Positions 9,901 through 18,933 of a stretch of DNA of 64,000 nt are shown here, in pieces (the first letter of the stretch is position 1; each line of letters begins with the position of its first letter). The notes under the pieces are model-generated. The model ran no database searches, was not told the DNA's origin, and worked only from the letters and a program-made list of their open reading frames with translations. Both the position numbers and the translations under genes were made by a program. This DNA comes from Venturia oleaginea (taxonomy: Eukaryota; Ascomycota; Dothideomycetes; Venturiales; Venturiaceae): assembly GCA_013176395.1 (NCBI GenBank), contig JABMLP010000001.1, positions 1,798,001 through 1,862,000 on the forward strand, in the 5' to 3' direction.

Positions 9901-11064
9901 TTTGGTGTACCAACGCGCTGTTGCTAGATTTCGTAGGGTTTCTCGGATTAGTGGCAATGGGTAGCGGTCCGATCGAGTGATTCGATTCAGTGCCCGATAG
10001 TCTACACACATCCGAATGCCTCCACCTGGTTTCCTTACAAATAAGACTGGGGCTGCCGCTGGTGAGTTGCTGGCGCGTATCCAGCCCTTGTCCATATAGT
10101 CCGAAAGTGTTTTTCGTAGGACTAATAGCTCTTCCCTCGACATGCCGTATAATGGGCCCCAAGGAACTTCTGCCTCGCGACCTTGTTCATCTCGTATCAA
10201 TTCGATAACGTGATCGCGACCCTCTTGATGGGGCGCGATCTCTCCGTCTTCGTCGTCGAGAAAGGCATCAGCATGCTCTGCTATTTCTTCTGGTATCTCT
10301 TGTCGGATTTCTTCCTCAGTCTTTCTCTGTTTTCTTTCTGCTAACTTGCTTAGGGCCTTGTTGATATCCGACATCGAGATAGCCAGCACTTGTGTACCAT
10401 CCGGTCCATCTCTTCTCAACCGTCGCTGGGCCCTTCCAACAATAGCTGCAAATACAGATCCTGACACTAGACAAGCCGCCCGCACGTGAGCGAGCCGGTC
10501 TCGCGCTTTGGTGTTCTGTTCTAGCCACCCCTTTTCTCTTACCGTGATGCGCTGGGATCCTTGACCAATAAGCAGCTTTCTCTTAGCTGCTATATATCGC
10601 ACCCAGTTTCTCTCTGCCCATGCCTTGCCTAGGATAATAGGGAAGCTCAATCCTTTCACTATATACCCATAGACTCGCTCTGCTCGACCATCAATGTCGA
10701 TCGTAGCGTAGGTCATGTGCGTAATACGGAGGTCTTCTCCGTTCTCGTGGCTCTCTTTAGCCAGTGCCAATTGTTTGGTGTCAATTGGGATGCGCGGTAG
10801 ACGATGTGTTTGGACACTCTTCTCGCTGAAAGCAGCATAAGGGAGGCAGCCGTTATCAAAGAAGGATTCGGTGAAAGAAGTTCCGTTGATCAAGGTATCT
10901 ATCAAGAAGGGTGTACTTTCCATCCTATCCTTTGCTGCTTTGATTTCTCTTATGCCTGGTAGCTTTGTAATGTCTTCGCCATGTACATCTACTTCAGACC
11001 CTCGTGCGCGACGATGCACAAGGGTAGCTAGTTTTCCGACTCTGATGAGGCTTCCTGTAGGGAG
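6943..11064 (-). CDS. pol: Pol polyprotein (PR-RT-RH-IN-chromodomain)
   Basis: An open frame of about 1370 codons with no internal stop. In order it shows: a protease-like segment where the usual D-T/S-G is FFDNGC; RT with MCVDYRALN and the catalytic SAYMDDVLIW; RNase H with DCSGYALGG, a KELLAVIKSIEHW helix and TDHKNLRYF; integrase with an HHCC zinc region around HVTGHPGRDS to NCDVCG and a DDE core (SIDFMTDLP, TSDRGSNW, HPQTDGATERMNQ); and a C-terminal chromodomain (FEVERILRAEKK to WKGYADPDWQPRS). The frame opens at about 11064 and overlaps the end of gag by about 35 nt in the -1 frame, with no ATG near the junction. Pol is therefore probably made by -1 frameshifting. The chromodomain would guide insertion to marked chromatin. 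Confidence 0.93.
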   Translation of the reverse strand, partial: LPTGSLIRVGKLATLVHRRARGSEVDVHGEDITKLPGIREIKAAKDRMESTPFLIDTLINGTSFTESFFDNGCLPYAAFSEKSVQTHRLPRIPIDTKQLALAKESHENGEDLRITHMTYATIDIDGRAERVYGYIVKGLSFPIILGKAWAERNWVRYIAAKRKLLIGQGSQRITVREKGWLEQNTKARDRLAHVRAACLVSGSVFAAIVGRAQRRLRRDGPDGTQVLAISMSDINKALSKLAERKQRKTEEEIRQEIPEEIAEHADAFLDDEDGEIAPHQEGRDHVIELIRDEQGREAEVPWGPLYGMSREELLVLRKTLSDYMDKGWIRASNSPAAAPVLFVRKPGGGIRMCVDYRALNRITRSDRYPLPLIRETLRNLATARWYTKLDVRAAFHRLRIKHGDEWKTAFRTRFGLFEWLVTPFGLAGAPASFQRYINGVLRESLDICCSAYMDDVLIWSDGDYLDHMVKVNQILAKLKTAGLRLDLSKCEFAVQEVKYLGFIITAGEGIKVDPEKVAAIKEWEAPVNVTGVRSFLGFANFYRDFIDNFSELSDPLIKLTRKAVAFVWNKEHENAFQVLKELFISAPILAHWNPDLDTVLECDCSGYALGGTLSQKDMKGKLRPVAYFSRKLTAAECNYEIHDKELLAVIKSIEHWRGELRSVAAPFKVLTDHKNLRYFMTAQRLSERQARWSLILSEYQFQLEFRAGKLAQRPDALSRRHQDMPHDKNDERLQGRVAQLIKDEWLPPLSERTTETIAIQALICPVNTPNTSNSTWDVIREPQQNAGLDGRHQLTAENGQHRSTTRYGQNRSVAKGCDLFEKPELQLLWDRAIAEDQSYEAIHTAIVTGERSFPPELKLSVQLPECEVDDHGAVTRRGILWVPDWEPLRTTLVQQTHDSHVTGHPGRDSTLAILSRSFFWPQQYKTVRQFVRNCDVCGRTGIWRDKKRGLLKPLPIPARFHSELSIDFMTDLPAEENGPKYLMVITDRLLKSVTLEAMTTMSAKECAKRFLQCHYRYHGFPMALTSDRGSNWTGRFWRKLCELTKIEQRLSTAFHPQTDGATERMNQEVLRYLRAFIAYSQLDWPTLLPTAMLALNNRDSSVTGMSPFYLTHGYHAEPIQKVQRISPSNSPTADAETFVQRIEEAQEYAQAAMAWSQQKMENDANRSRQAAETLKKGDKVWLNLRNINTPQLSKKLSWTQAKYTVENQISPMVYELADLPSGIHNRFHVDLLRRAATDTLPSQESDDTQPPPLVPQTEETEAEFEVERILRAEKKRVGRGWVRQLLIKWKGYADPDWQPRSLFTEVEDLDRFEAEYGKGDGVGEDIGAQTGARRNRVAVASAFESATSWQKRCMAFVCLIIPPTTPSLVLHTR

Positions 11065-12122
11065 TCATCGGTATGCTGTGTGATTACCGCAGTGACCTGA
11101 GTCTTTGGACGTGTTGCTGGTCGGAATTCGCATACGTTCGGATGGTGCTTGGGCTTCTTACAGCGCCCGCATTTGCCCGCTTGTATAAGTGCCAAGAACT
11201 CTGTTTGGGATCGCCATTTCGCTCTAGGTCGTCGGTCCTTCTTCGCATCCTTTCCGAGTGTATCGACCCGAGCTATCAGTGCTGCGATCTGCGCTGAAAG
11301 GGCGTTGATGCCAGTCATTTCGACATCGCCTTCTGCGTCACGACTGACTGTTTGGGGTGATTGTGGCCTCCCTCGAGTCGTTGGCGTCTCCTTATCCGTA
11401 CTTGGATAGCGGCGTTGGTGGGATAGAGCCTCTGTCTTCGTCGCGAAGTACTGTACATCTTTTACGTAAGTGTCGTAGTCGTCCCTGGACAATCGCACTG
11501 ATTTCAAGGTCTGTTGGAGGGAGTAGTTGAGCGCGTTGTTCATGATAGTGATCTTTGAGGCTCTTTGCGGCGCTAGGGATCCAGCTTGCGATGTCAGTTG
11601 TTCGAACTGCTGGCGGAAGTCTTCGAACGGTTGTCTGCTGCCTTGGCTAATCTTGTTCAGCTCGTCGAGAGCTTTAGCTTCCGCTTCATGATCTAAGAAC
11701 TTGTCGTCCATATGCTTGATAAAGGACTCGGGTTCGTAGTTGTCATGTTGCTCTCCATTGCTTAGCCATTGGATGACGCGTTGTTGTTTCTCTGTCGGAA
11801 GCCCGTTGAAGATGTTCGCGCATATTCCTTGATTGCTTCCAAGCTTCCCATTTTCAACAGTGATTTTTGTCTTGATCTGCCATCTGAACAGCGTGTAGTT
11901 GTCTCTTTTCCCGTCCCATTTAGGCCATGCAATAGCTTTTGCACCGGTGTTCCCATCAACACTGACTGCGGTCAGAGCTGCCACCAATTGTTGTACGGTG
12001 TCAGGCGAATTTGCTCGAGCCATTGAGAGTTTGTCGATTCCTTGCGTAATGCTCGCGATTGGGTCGTCGTCGGTAGTAGGGGTGTAGGTTGTAGGAGTCG
12101 ATAGGGTACTGTTGCTACGCAT
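11028..12122 (-). CDS. gag: Gag protein with CCHC knuckle
   Basis: The best start is the ATG at 12122, about 35 nt inside the 5' LTR boundary; a few upstream codons are open but lack an ATG. The protein is about 364 residues. It has a retrotransposon gag-like middle (IAWPKWDGKRDNY onward, with YEPESFIKHMDDKF and an RQPFEDFRQQFEQLT helix) and a zinc knuckle CGRCKKPKHHPNVC (CX2CX4HX4C) near the C-terminus. It ends with a TAG at 11028-11030 that is read past in the pol frame. Gag forms the particle shell and binds element RNA. Confidence 0.88.
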   Translation of the reverse strand: MRSNSTLSTPTTYTPTTDDDPIASITQGIDKLSMARANSPDTVQQLVAALTAVSVDGNTGAKAIAWPKWDGKRDNYTLFRWQIKTKITVENGKLGSNQGICANIFNGLPTEKQQRVIQWLSNGEQHDNYEPESFIKHMDDKFLDHEAEAKALDELNKISQGSRQPFEDFRQQFEQLTSQAGSLAPQRASKITIMNNALNYSLQQTLKSVRLSRDDYDTYVKDVQYFATKTEALSHQRRYPSTDKETPTTRGRPQSPQTVSRDAEGDVEMTGINALSAQIAALIARVDTLGKDAKKDRRPRAKWRSQTEFLALIQAGKCGRCKKPKHHPNVCEFRPATRPKTQVTAVITQHTDDSLQEASSESEN

Positions 12123-12145
12123 CAAGTACACCTAGGTTTGTAAAG

Positions 12146-12156
12146 AACTGAATCTA
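12146..12156 (-). promoter_or_regulatory. Primer-binding site, complementary to the element's own LTR
   Basis: Directly after the 5' LTR, in element orientation, is TAGATTCAGTT. It is the exact 11-nt reverse complement of AACTGAATCTA at 12220-12210 within the same LTR. It does not start with TGG, as most tRNA-primed sites do. This matches the self-priming layout known for Tf1 of Schizosaccharomyces pombe. Confidence 0.75.
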
Positions 12157-12332
12157 TATTACGGGACGGTAGCTGGAAAGACGCAGCATACTCGTAGCCA
12201 AAGATTGTTTAGATTCAGTTAAAGAGTGAAGGTATCTACAAACAGAGAACCTCAATGAGGTTCTTTCTCTATACTAGGCTCAATCAGGCTTAGGCTCTTA
12301 GCCTATACCAACCATGGGCCATGCCCATAACA
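12157..12332 (-). repeat. 5' LTR of the Ty3 element
   Basis: 176 bp, identical to the 3' LTR. By the self-priming model, U3 would be 12332 to about 12221 and the RNA would start at AACTGAATCTA (12220). A TATA-like GTATAGAG lies roughly 50 nt upstream of that point, and the 9-bp-arm hairpin lies between them. Confidence 0.9.
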
Positions 12333-13322
12333 CAAACCCTTTAGTGAATGTTGCAAGGGCGAGGGAATTAAGAAGGGGACGAATGATTGGACTATATGCG
12401 GCCCTCCTCTTTAAGACTTGCTGAGGTATTTGAGAGGCAATGAAGGAGATAGCTCGATTACATTAGCTTCAATCCCTCTCTTCCTGGTTAGGATACCCCC
12501 ATACACCCACCAATTCTTCCAGAAGTTCGAACTTCGCCTTGTGAGATGTGACCATGAGAAAAATTTACGACCTATGCGACGCCGAAGCAATACGACGAAG
12601 GATGCTGATACTAAAGAACGTAGATTCTCATGACACACCTCTGCACATTCTAAGTCTAGAACAAGGTTGCAATAGGGTTGTCGAATCTACGTTCTTCAGC
12701 CTTCCAACTCCAATAAACAATTATCCATCACTGTGTTGTGTCCTCGGAAAGTTTTAAATCACTTCTCAATACCAACAACACCTACCTCCAAATCGCCATC
12801 CCACTGATTGATTGATTGATTTTATCCTACTCGGTTGCAGCCGCTTAATCAGGCAGCTATGTCCGGTTAGGAGGACTTCATCAGACAGCCGACACGTGAT
12901 AGATTATATAATCCACCGCGCCCCACTTCGCCCCGTTCACTGAAACAAGACCAGCTGTCCCCTCCGTCCTCCCTCTTTTCCCTTAACCAGTATCTCCAAA
13001 TGCCCGCTGGCTCTTGTAGATACTGGTTATTCTGCTAGTATATCTGTGCTATGTAGACTCAAGAGGCAATGCCTCGTGTTTCGCTATCCTTCTACCTACA
13101 GTCTCCCTCTAATGCTCAGCTTTGTCTATCTGTTTCGCCTTATCCCTCAAGGCCAATGGGTTCCCTAAGTATGTTTCTGCTTGTGAAAGTTGCCTTGCAC
13201 CAGATTCCTATGCGGCGGTGTATTTGGTTGTGTGATGCTGGAGACAATAGTAACCATCGTAGTCGTGATTTCGCTGCTTGGGTGTGATACTCCGGGTATG
13301 CCCGTGGACGAGGCTGTCTGGT
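12333..13322. other. Intergenic DNA
   Basis: No gene recognised. A short TGAT repeat occurs near 12808-12821. A promoter-like stretch with ATTATATAATC (about 12902-12913) followed by C/T-rich DNA leads into the repeat region. Confidence 0.4.
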
Positions 13323-14030
13323 AGCTGCCGTATTGTATGGCGCCGATCGTGCTATAGACCTGCCGTCTTATAGTCGGAGCCTATCTGCTGCTAGTCGCTC
13401 TCCCTACTTGCTATATCGCGCTCCTACTCTTGCCAATGCCATAACTGGGACGCAACAGTCTGGGGAGAGGCTCAAGGCTACGTCTGCTGGCTTGTAGGGA
13501 GGGGATTTGCCGCCAATAAGCTCCTTCTATACGTCCTTACTGCTTACTGTGTTGCGCACCTACTCTTGCCAATGCCATAACTGGGACGCAACAGTTTGGG
13601 GAGAGGCTCAAGGCTCTGGACAACAGCTTGCAGCAGGACGGTTTGCGGAGACGATAGTAGATGAGGTTCTCTAGCAGCTGCCGTATCGTGTCGCACCGAT
13701 TGTGTTGTAGACCTGTCGTCTTATAGTCGGAGCCTATCTGCTGCCAGTCGCTCTCCCTGCTTGCTATATCGCGCACCTACTCTTGCCACTGCCATAACTG
13801 GGACGCAACAGTCTGGGGAGAGGCTCAAGGCTACGTCTGCTAGCTTACAGGGAGGGGATTTGCCGCCAATAGGCTCCTTCTATGCGTCCTTACTACTTAC
13901 TGTGTCGCGCACCTACTCTTGCCAATGCCATAACTGGGACGCAACAGTTTGGGGAGAGGCTCAAGGCTCTGGGCAACAGCTTGTAGCAGGACGGTTTGCC
14001 AAGACGTTGGGAGAGATTGTCTAGTCGTTG
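13323..14030. repeat. 353-bp tandem duplication with an internal repeated module
   Basis: Two units start with AGCTGCCGTA at 13323 and 13676 (period 353). Within each unit a module of about 57 bp that includes ACTGGGACGCAACAGT occurs twice, so it appears four times (near 13430, 13560, 13785, 13915). Short frames are broken by stops. It looks like the decayed remains of a repetitive coding element or a minisatellite. Confidence 0.8.
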
Positions 14031-14375
14031 CAGTGGTGTGTGGTGCCGATTGTTGCACACCGGGCGTCTGGTGTTTGAGTTGTGTTGAAGGTATTGCCGT
14101 TCTAGCAGTGACTCGTCGACTCGGAGCGTTGCAGTGTCATCTGGGGTGATGGACTAGCCGGGAGATAGTGACTAGATGGTTGCTGTTGTCTTTGGTGGAC
14201 GCATCGTTCGTGTAGCTTGCTCATGTATTCGTCTGCTTGCTCTGCGGTGGCCGCGACGGCGACTCTAGAGATATCTCATCGACGCTGAGGGACGCGCGAT
14301 GGCCTCTAGAGGCCGGAGCGGCCACTGGCAGAGGTGTTTTGATGATCCTTAGATGATACTTCTGTAAATTCCAAA

Positions 14376-14442
14376 AATTGAGTTCTCGCTGTGTGTGCTG
14401 TTTTTTTTAAGAATTGAGTTCTCGCTGTGTGTGCTGTTTTTC
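14376..14442. repeat. Direct repeat of about 30 bp beside T-runs
   Basis: The segment ATTGAGTTCTCGCTGTGTGT and the following GCTGTTTTT occur twice, starting near 14376 and 14411. Possibly an edge of an old element. Confidence 0.7.
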
Positions 14443-15175
14443 GAAGAAGCTCCTATGTGAGAAACATAACATGAGATAACCACGAAGAGAGAAAGAGAGA
14501 AAGGAAAGTTCGTGCAACGTCCTCCCTATACACCGTTCTGGTTCTGGGTGCCAAGGTGTATTCCCACACCTCTTGGCCTTTTCCCACACTTCCCACACCT
14601 GTAAGCTTTGCCAAGACCTGTGGGAACTGTGGGAATATCATGTGTGACTCCTGCACGTACTATTCTCCTTTAGGACTGACTCCGTCGCACCAGTCTCGTC
14701 CTGTGTGCTCGAAGGATTCCCCTCCATTATCAGTCCTAGCAATAGCTTCTTATCACTTGTTATTAATCCTTATTAATCTCTTAGAAGCCCTTTAGACCAC
14801 TCTATAATCACAGGGCGGGGTATAATAAAACTACGTATCTTGTCAAGTGGTTACTCAAGGAATACGACCAGTGCGTTACCTCTACCGTCAGCAGGGCAAG
14901 TCTGAGCGCCAGTTGACGACTACCCACTTTTTTTTCTTTTCAGATTCCTCAATCACTCGAAAACCAGAATACCATGGTGTCCGGGCTAACAAACGTAACA
15001 GTAGATTCGGTATCCTTGTCACAACCTGCACAAACTGTAGTAAGCTATGCGGAGGTGTGTTGCGAGAACCTACGCTTGGACCTTAACAACATAGTATATT
15101 ATCCCTTTCGAAGTTCTGCATTCCGTGACCCAATCAACTCTTCTCTTGTCCAACTACAACTCAATCAATTCCAAA
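14443..15175. other. Repeat-derived looking intergenic DNA
   Basis: No gene recognised. At 14556-14640 several inverted or direct variants of TGTGGGAA/TTCCCACA occur, which suggests a decayed mobile-element terminus. Confidence 0.35.
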
Positions 15176-15265
15176 ATGAACTTGCTTACCTCCTTCCTTC
15201 TCTCTACACTCATCCTCACATCCACCCTCTCCATCAAAGAAGCGATCCCGCAGCTCCGGATGTAA
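15176..15265 (+). CDS. Short ORF encoding a signal-peptide-like sequence
   Basis: A 29-residue ORF starts ATG AAC TTG CTT and encodes MNLLTSFLLSTLILTSTLS, typical of a secretion signal, then about ten residues and a TAA. The upstream C/A-rich DNA ending in TTCCAAA before the ATG resembles a fungal leader. A GTAAAT overlaps the end and could be a donor, but I found no convincing second exon. It may be the truncated first exon of a secreted-protein gene. Confidence 0.3.
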   Translation: MNLLTSFLLSTLILTSTLSIKEAIPQLRM

Positions 15266-17274
15266 ATTAAGTCAACACGTCGGAGAATTCTTAATGTACA
15301 GCTATTGGAAGGTTATTATTTGTCAAAACTGCCATGCGCTTGTTGCAGTAAAGTTTGAATGGCTGACTATTTCGTCCCAGCCGAATTGCGCGCCTGTCAA
15401 GTCGACGGAGAAGTATTAACCATCTTTCAGGCGCAACAGCAGCGTCTGATGCGTGCCAGATGGGTTCGCCTCTGGGGTAATTATTTGAGGTCTCTTTTTG
15501 AGGTCTGAGCTTCCTGAAATTGCCTGGAAATTGGCTACATCGATATAGATTTAGTAGATAGATTTAGTAGAGTTCGAAAAGAAAGCCGTTCCCGTGGCGT
15601 TCTACCTATTATCATCGAGACGCTGAATGATGGAGCCATTGTCTTACGGTCAGTTGTCATTCCAAAGATGCTATCATAATGCAATCGAGCGTGGTTACCG
15701 GCCACCCCACGTGCTTGCTGATTACGCATTTGACGTCGTGCAAAGACGAAGACATCTCACAGATCGAACCCTATACTACTCAAATTCTTCCCATCAGTTG
15801 TTGGTCGTCTCGGACCAGTTCCATGCTCTTTATTTCTTGAGATTTTATGTCATTAAACTAATAATCAGGATTTATTGTTGTATGTAGGGCTCTGATGTGC
15901 CTGTGCCAACATCCACTGTATTTACAAGGGGTATAAAACCATGTGAGACCAAAGACATGGAAAATTCCCTTCCGTTTCTTTCCTGGGAAGTTTGATAACC
16001 GTACTAGTCGGCCTCTCCCTTCCCTTTCTGCTTGTCTCTGAGTGCTATTCGGGTCAACACTATAGCGAGGTCGATTGCTCCAAAACCGTGTCGTAACACC
16101 TCTATGTAAACTAAGGGCAGGACCGCTTCGCTAAAATGAGATCCAGAGAGAATACTTTCTTTTGTTAGACGCTTATTCGGATGAACAGTTGAAACTCTCC
16201 GTTATCGCAAAGTTTCCTCGCCTTCTTTCATCCTATAGACCTCCCGAGATCTTAACTTAAGATCGTAGTCACCCAAGTACGGAGCTTGCATCGATTGTCC
16301 AGCAGTTCCATGAACATCCAGCTGGCATTTCTCAGACCCAGTACGGAGAGTCGCGAACATGCCTATGGTTGCTCCGTACAAAGCTCGTGTACTTCGCGCC
16401 AGTGCGGCATCTATTTGCTGATTACTGGGTTCCAATGCCGTATTTATCGTCATATTCCAAGCCTTTGAGCACTACTAGTACATCATTAAGCCCGCCGCCA
16501 CACGTGACATTATAAAGCCACATCACACCATCGAGCCAACACTTCTCCGAATCTGCTCCCCTCCTTCACCATACCAACAGCTACCCACCTCAATCGCCGA
16601 ATATTTTCTTCACCCTCATTCCTACTTCCCAATCAAAGGATCCCGTCCCCAAATCAGGCAGTCCCTCAAGGGACAACCTCACCAAATCAAGACAACACAG
16701 CGAAAGCACAGACTATCTATTCTATCATTTCCGCCTGTCGAACAACAAACCCCGTCCCACGCGGCTGAAACCTTCTTTTACGGGTCCACCTTCTAGCGTT
16801 TCCAGAAGCATTGGAGCTCCGCGGTCCTCCACTTTCGCCAGCTGTATAACTAACGGCGTCACTCTGAACGGGTCCTGGAAACAGGGGTGTATCTCATCGC
16901 AATCCCGCCGAGTCCAGGCACGTGCTAGGTAGGATTCATGTGTACTGGGGTACAAAATTTTTACTAGGTATGGCTTAAGTTACTGGGCTTGATGACAAAG
17001 ATCGTCGCAGTCGTTGCTCAATCGGATATTTTTCCTATCAGAATTTTCACACAAATTCTCTTAAGAGCCCAGGATGAAAAGAGCCTTTGAAGCAGTGACA
17101 AAGATCACTCCATGGAAATTAACAATATCCCAGTCAATCTTCACAGGAGAGAGCAAGAATGCAGGGGCATAAAGATCCTTATGAACGGAATATGCCGAGA
17201 TTTCTCCCTTGTAGGCCATGACAGTTTTCTATTCTCTTTAACTCTTAACTCTCAACCCCCAGAAATCCCAGTAT
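15266..17274. other. Intergenic DNA, about 2 kb
   Basis: No gene is supported. Around 16499-16740 there is a TATA-like CATTATAAAG followed by C/T-rich, leader-like DNA, but no open frame follows it. Perhaps a promoter that lost its gene. Confidence 0.4.
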
Positions 17275-18230
17275 CTAGGCAGGTTTCCCCGCCGCAATCG
17301 CCGCACTCAAAGCTTTATCACTCTTAATCGATGGCGAAAGAGCCGCGACCTGTCCAGAAATCAAATCCGCCACCATACGGCCAAAGATAGTACTCCCATG
17401 AGCATTCAAATGTGTATTGTCCTTTGCCGTCGCTGCGTCCTTGGGAGTACGGTAATCGGCATCGAGTTTCGTCGCTTCGGTTTTACCAATAGCCTGAACG
17501 TATTTTTTGGAGGCGCCGTTGAGGTCAATGACGACTGCCTTGGTGTTTGTTGCAGCTAATTTGGTTTTGGCAGCTTCGTTGTCTAGGGAGTTGTTGATGG
17601 TTCCGGAGCCGGTGAAGGCGCGGCGGGTTAGGGGTGTGACGAGGATCTGTTGTGGATGTAAGTACCTCATCAGTCACTTGCCCTTTCCCCATTTGTACAC
17701 AAGCACTTGTACACAGCGCAGTCCCTCGCTTGTGCACACAAACTCCTAAACAAGAACCCAAGACTTACCACATTAGCCTTCAATCCCCTCAACTCGGTGA
17801 CCATCTTCTCCAAGTTTGCCTCATACTGCATGATACTGATTCCCTTCTCCGGCTTCTGGTCATTATGTCCAAATTGACAAGTGACCCAAACATTATTCGT
17901 CCCAGACTTCTCTTCAATCTTCGCGATAACCTGTTTCCACCATCCATTCGCCCGATAGCTAACAGTAGTCTGCCCATTCTTGCCCAAGTTAATCCCACTC
18001 GCGCCCGCCGTCAACGTCGCCAAAAATCCATCGCCCCATCCGCCACCACCAGGCGGCGTGTTTCCCTTAAAAGCCTGAACAGGCGCCGTTGTCGAATCAC
18101 CCGCAAGAATAAAAAAGGGTGGTTTCGCCTGCCTGTTTGATAAACCAGATCCCTCAACTGCTGCTGGGAGGGGGCTTGCTGTTGTAGTGCAGGCCAGGAG
18201 GAGAGCGGTCAAAAAAGTAGGGTAGAGCAT
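17275..18230 (-). CDS. Rhamnogalacturonan acetylesterase (SGNH hydrolase, CE12-like)
   Basis: Two exons, 18230-17769 and 17646-17275; the intron has GTAAGT and CAG and joins in phase. About 277 residues. The ATG at 18230 begins MLYPTFLTALLLACTTTASP, a clear signal peptide. SGNH blocks are visible: FFILAGDST (Ser nucleophile), a glycine-containing GINLGKNGQTTVS, QFGHNDQKP (Asn and His) and KDNTHLNAHGS near the end (catalytic Asp and His). These match fungal rhamnogalacturonan acetylesterases, which remove acetyl groups from pectin rhamnogalacturonan I outside the cell. The intact structure suggests a working secreted enzyme and a plant-associated lifestyle (inference). Confidence 0.9.
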
Positions 18231-18933
18231 CTTGATGAAGATGCGCGTAAGTGATAGACTAGAAAAGAATGACTGAGCGAATGTAACGTAAGTGAAAAAA
18301 AAAAGATTGCCTGGATCGACGAAAGGTGATCGCACAATTCTGAAAGCCGCCTCCAAGCTTTTTGAACTTTAACCTCCCAAAGTGCAAATCCCGGGAAGTG
18401 CTCCGCTGGAAGCCAATTTACCTCATACGAAGCGAATTGTAACTCCGACCCCGACCAGGCGTGACAGGATCCCTGCTCCGACGGAAAATCAGTGCGGACG
18501 GGAGAAAGTGCGGAGAAGAAAAAGACAATTTTAGAAAAGATTCTTCCGAAATGGAAGACGTAAATAGTTGCGGGCTAGGGTATTTCTAAAGTTGCAGTCG
18601 TGAACCTCGTGGGTGAAGATGCGAGATTGTGTTGTTTCCAGAGGAATCTGTCGAAGCGAAAGATGCATCGATATATTGATTACATTGAAAAAACTAAGAG
18701 GACTGTTACGTCCTGTATGTATCGTAACCGCGTTAGCAGAGAGAACTGAGCGGCCGTGGGAAACCGGGATATACAACCACTGATTTCCTTTCATCCAAAA
18801 AAAGGAGTACTAAGGGAGAAAAGGCCCCCTTATCCCACCATCAAGATTAGACGAGCAGATTTTCGAGACACATCTTCACATGCTTGGAGCTTAGACTGAA
18901 GCCTGCCCCTTGTGTGGAATCTCATGAGTAGCC
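18231..18933. other. Spacer: acetylesterase promoter and permease 3' flank
   Basis: About 700 bp between two minus-strand genes. No further gene seen. Confidence 0.5.

Larger units (their letters stand above)
6755..12332 (-). mobile_element. Full-length Ty3 (gypsy) chromovirus LTR retrotransposon
   Basis: The 5578-bp element has identical 176-bp LTRs and, on the minus strand, gag then pol with order protease, reverse transcriptase, RNase H, integrase, chromodomain. This order is Ty3-type. A polypurine tract lies beside the 3' LTR, and a self-complementary primer site lies beside the 5' LTR. Identical LTRs indicate a recent insertion. No clear 5-bp target duplication is visible: the flanks are GAAAT on the left and CAAAC on the right. 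Confidence 0.93.
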
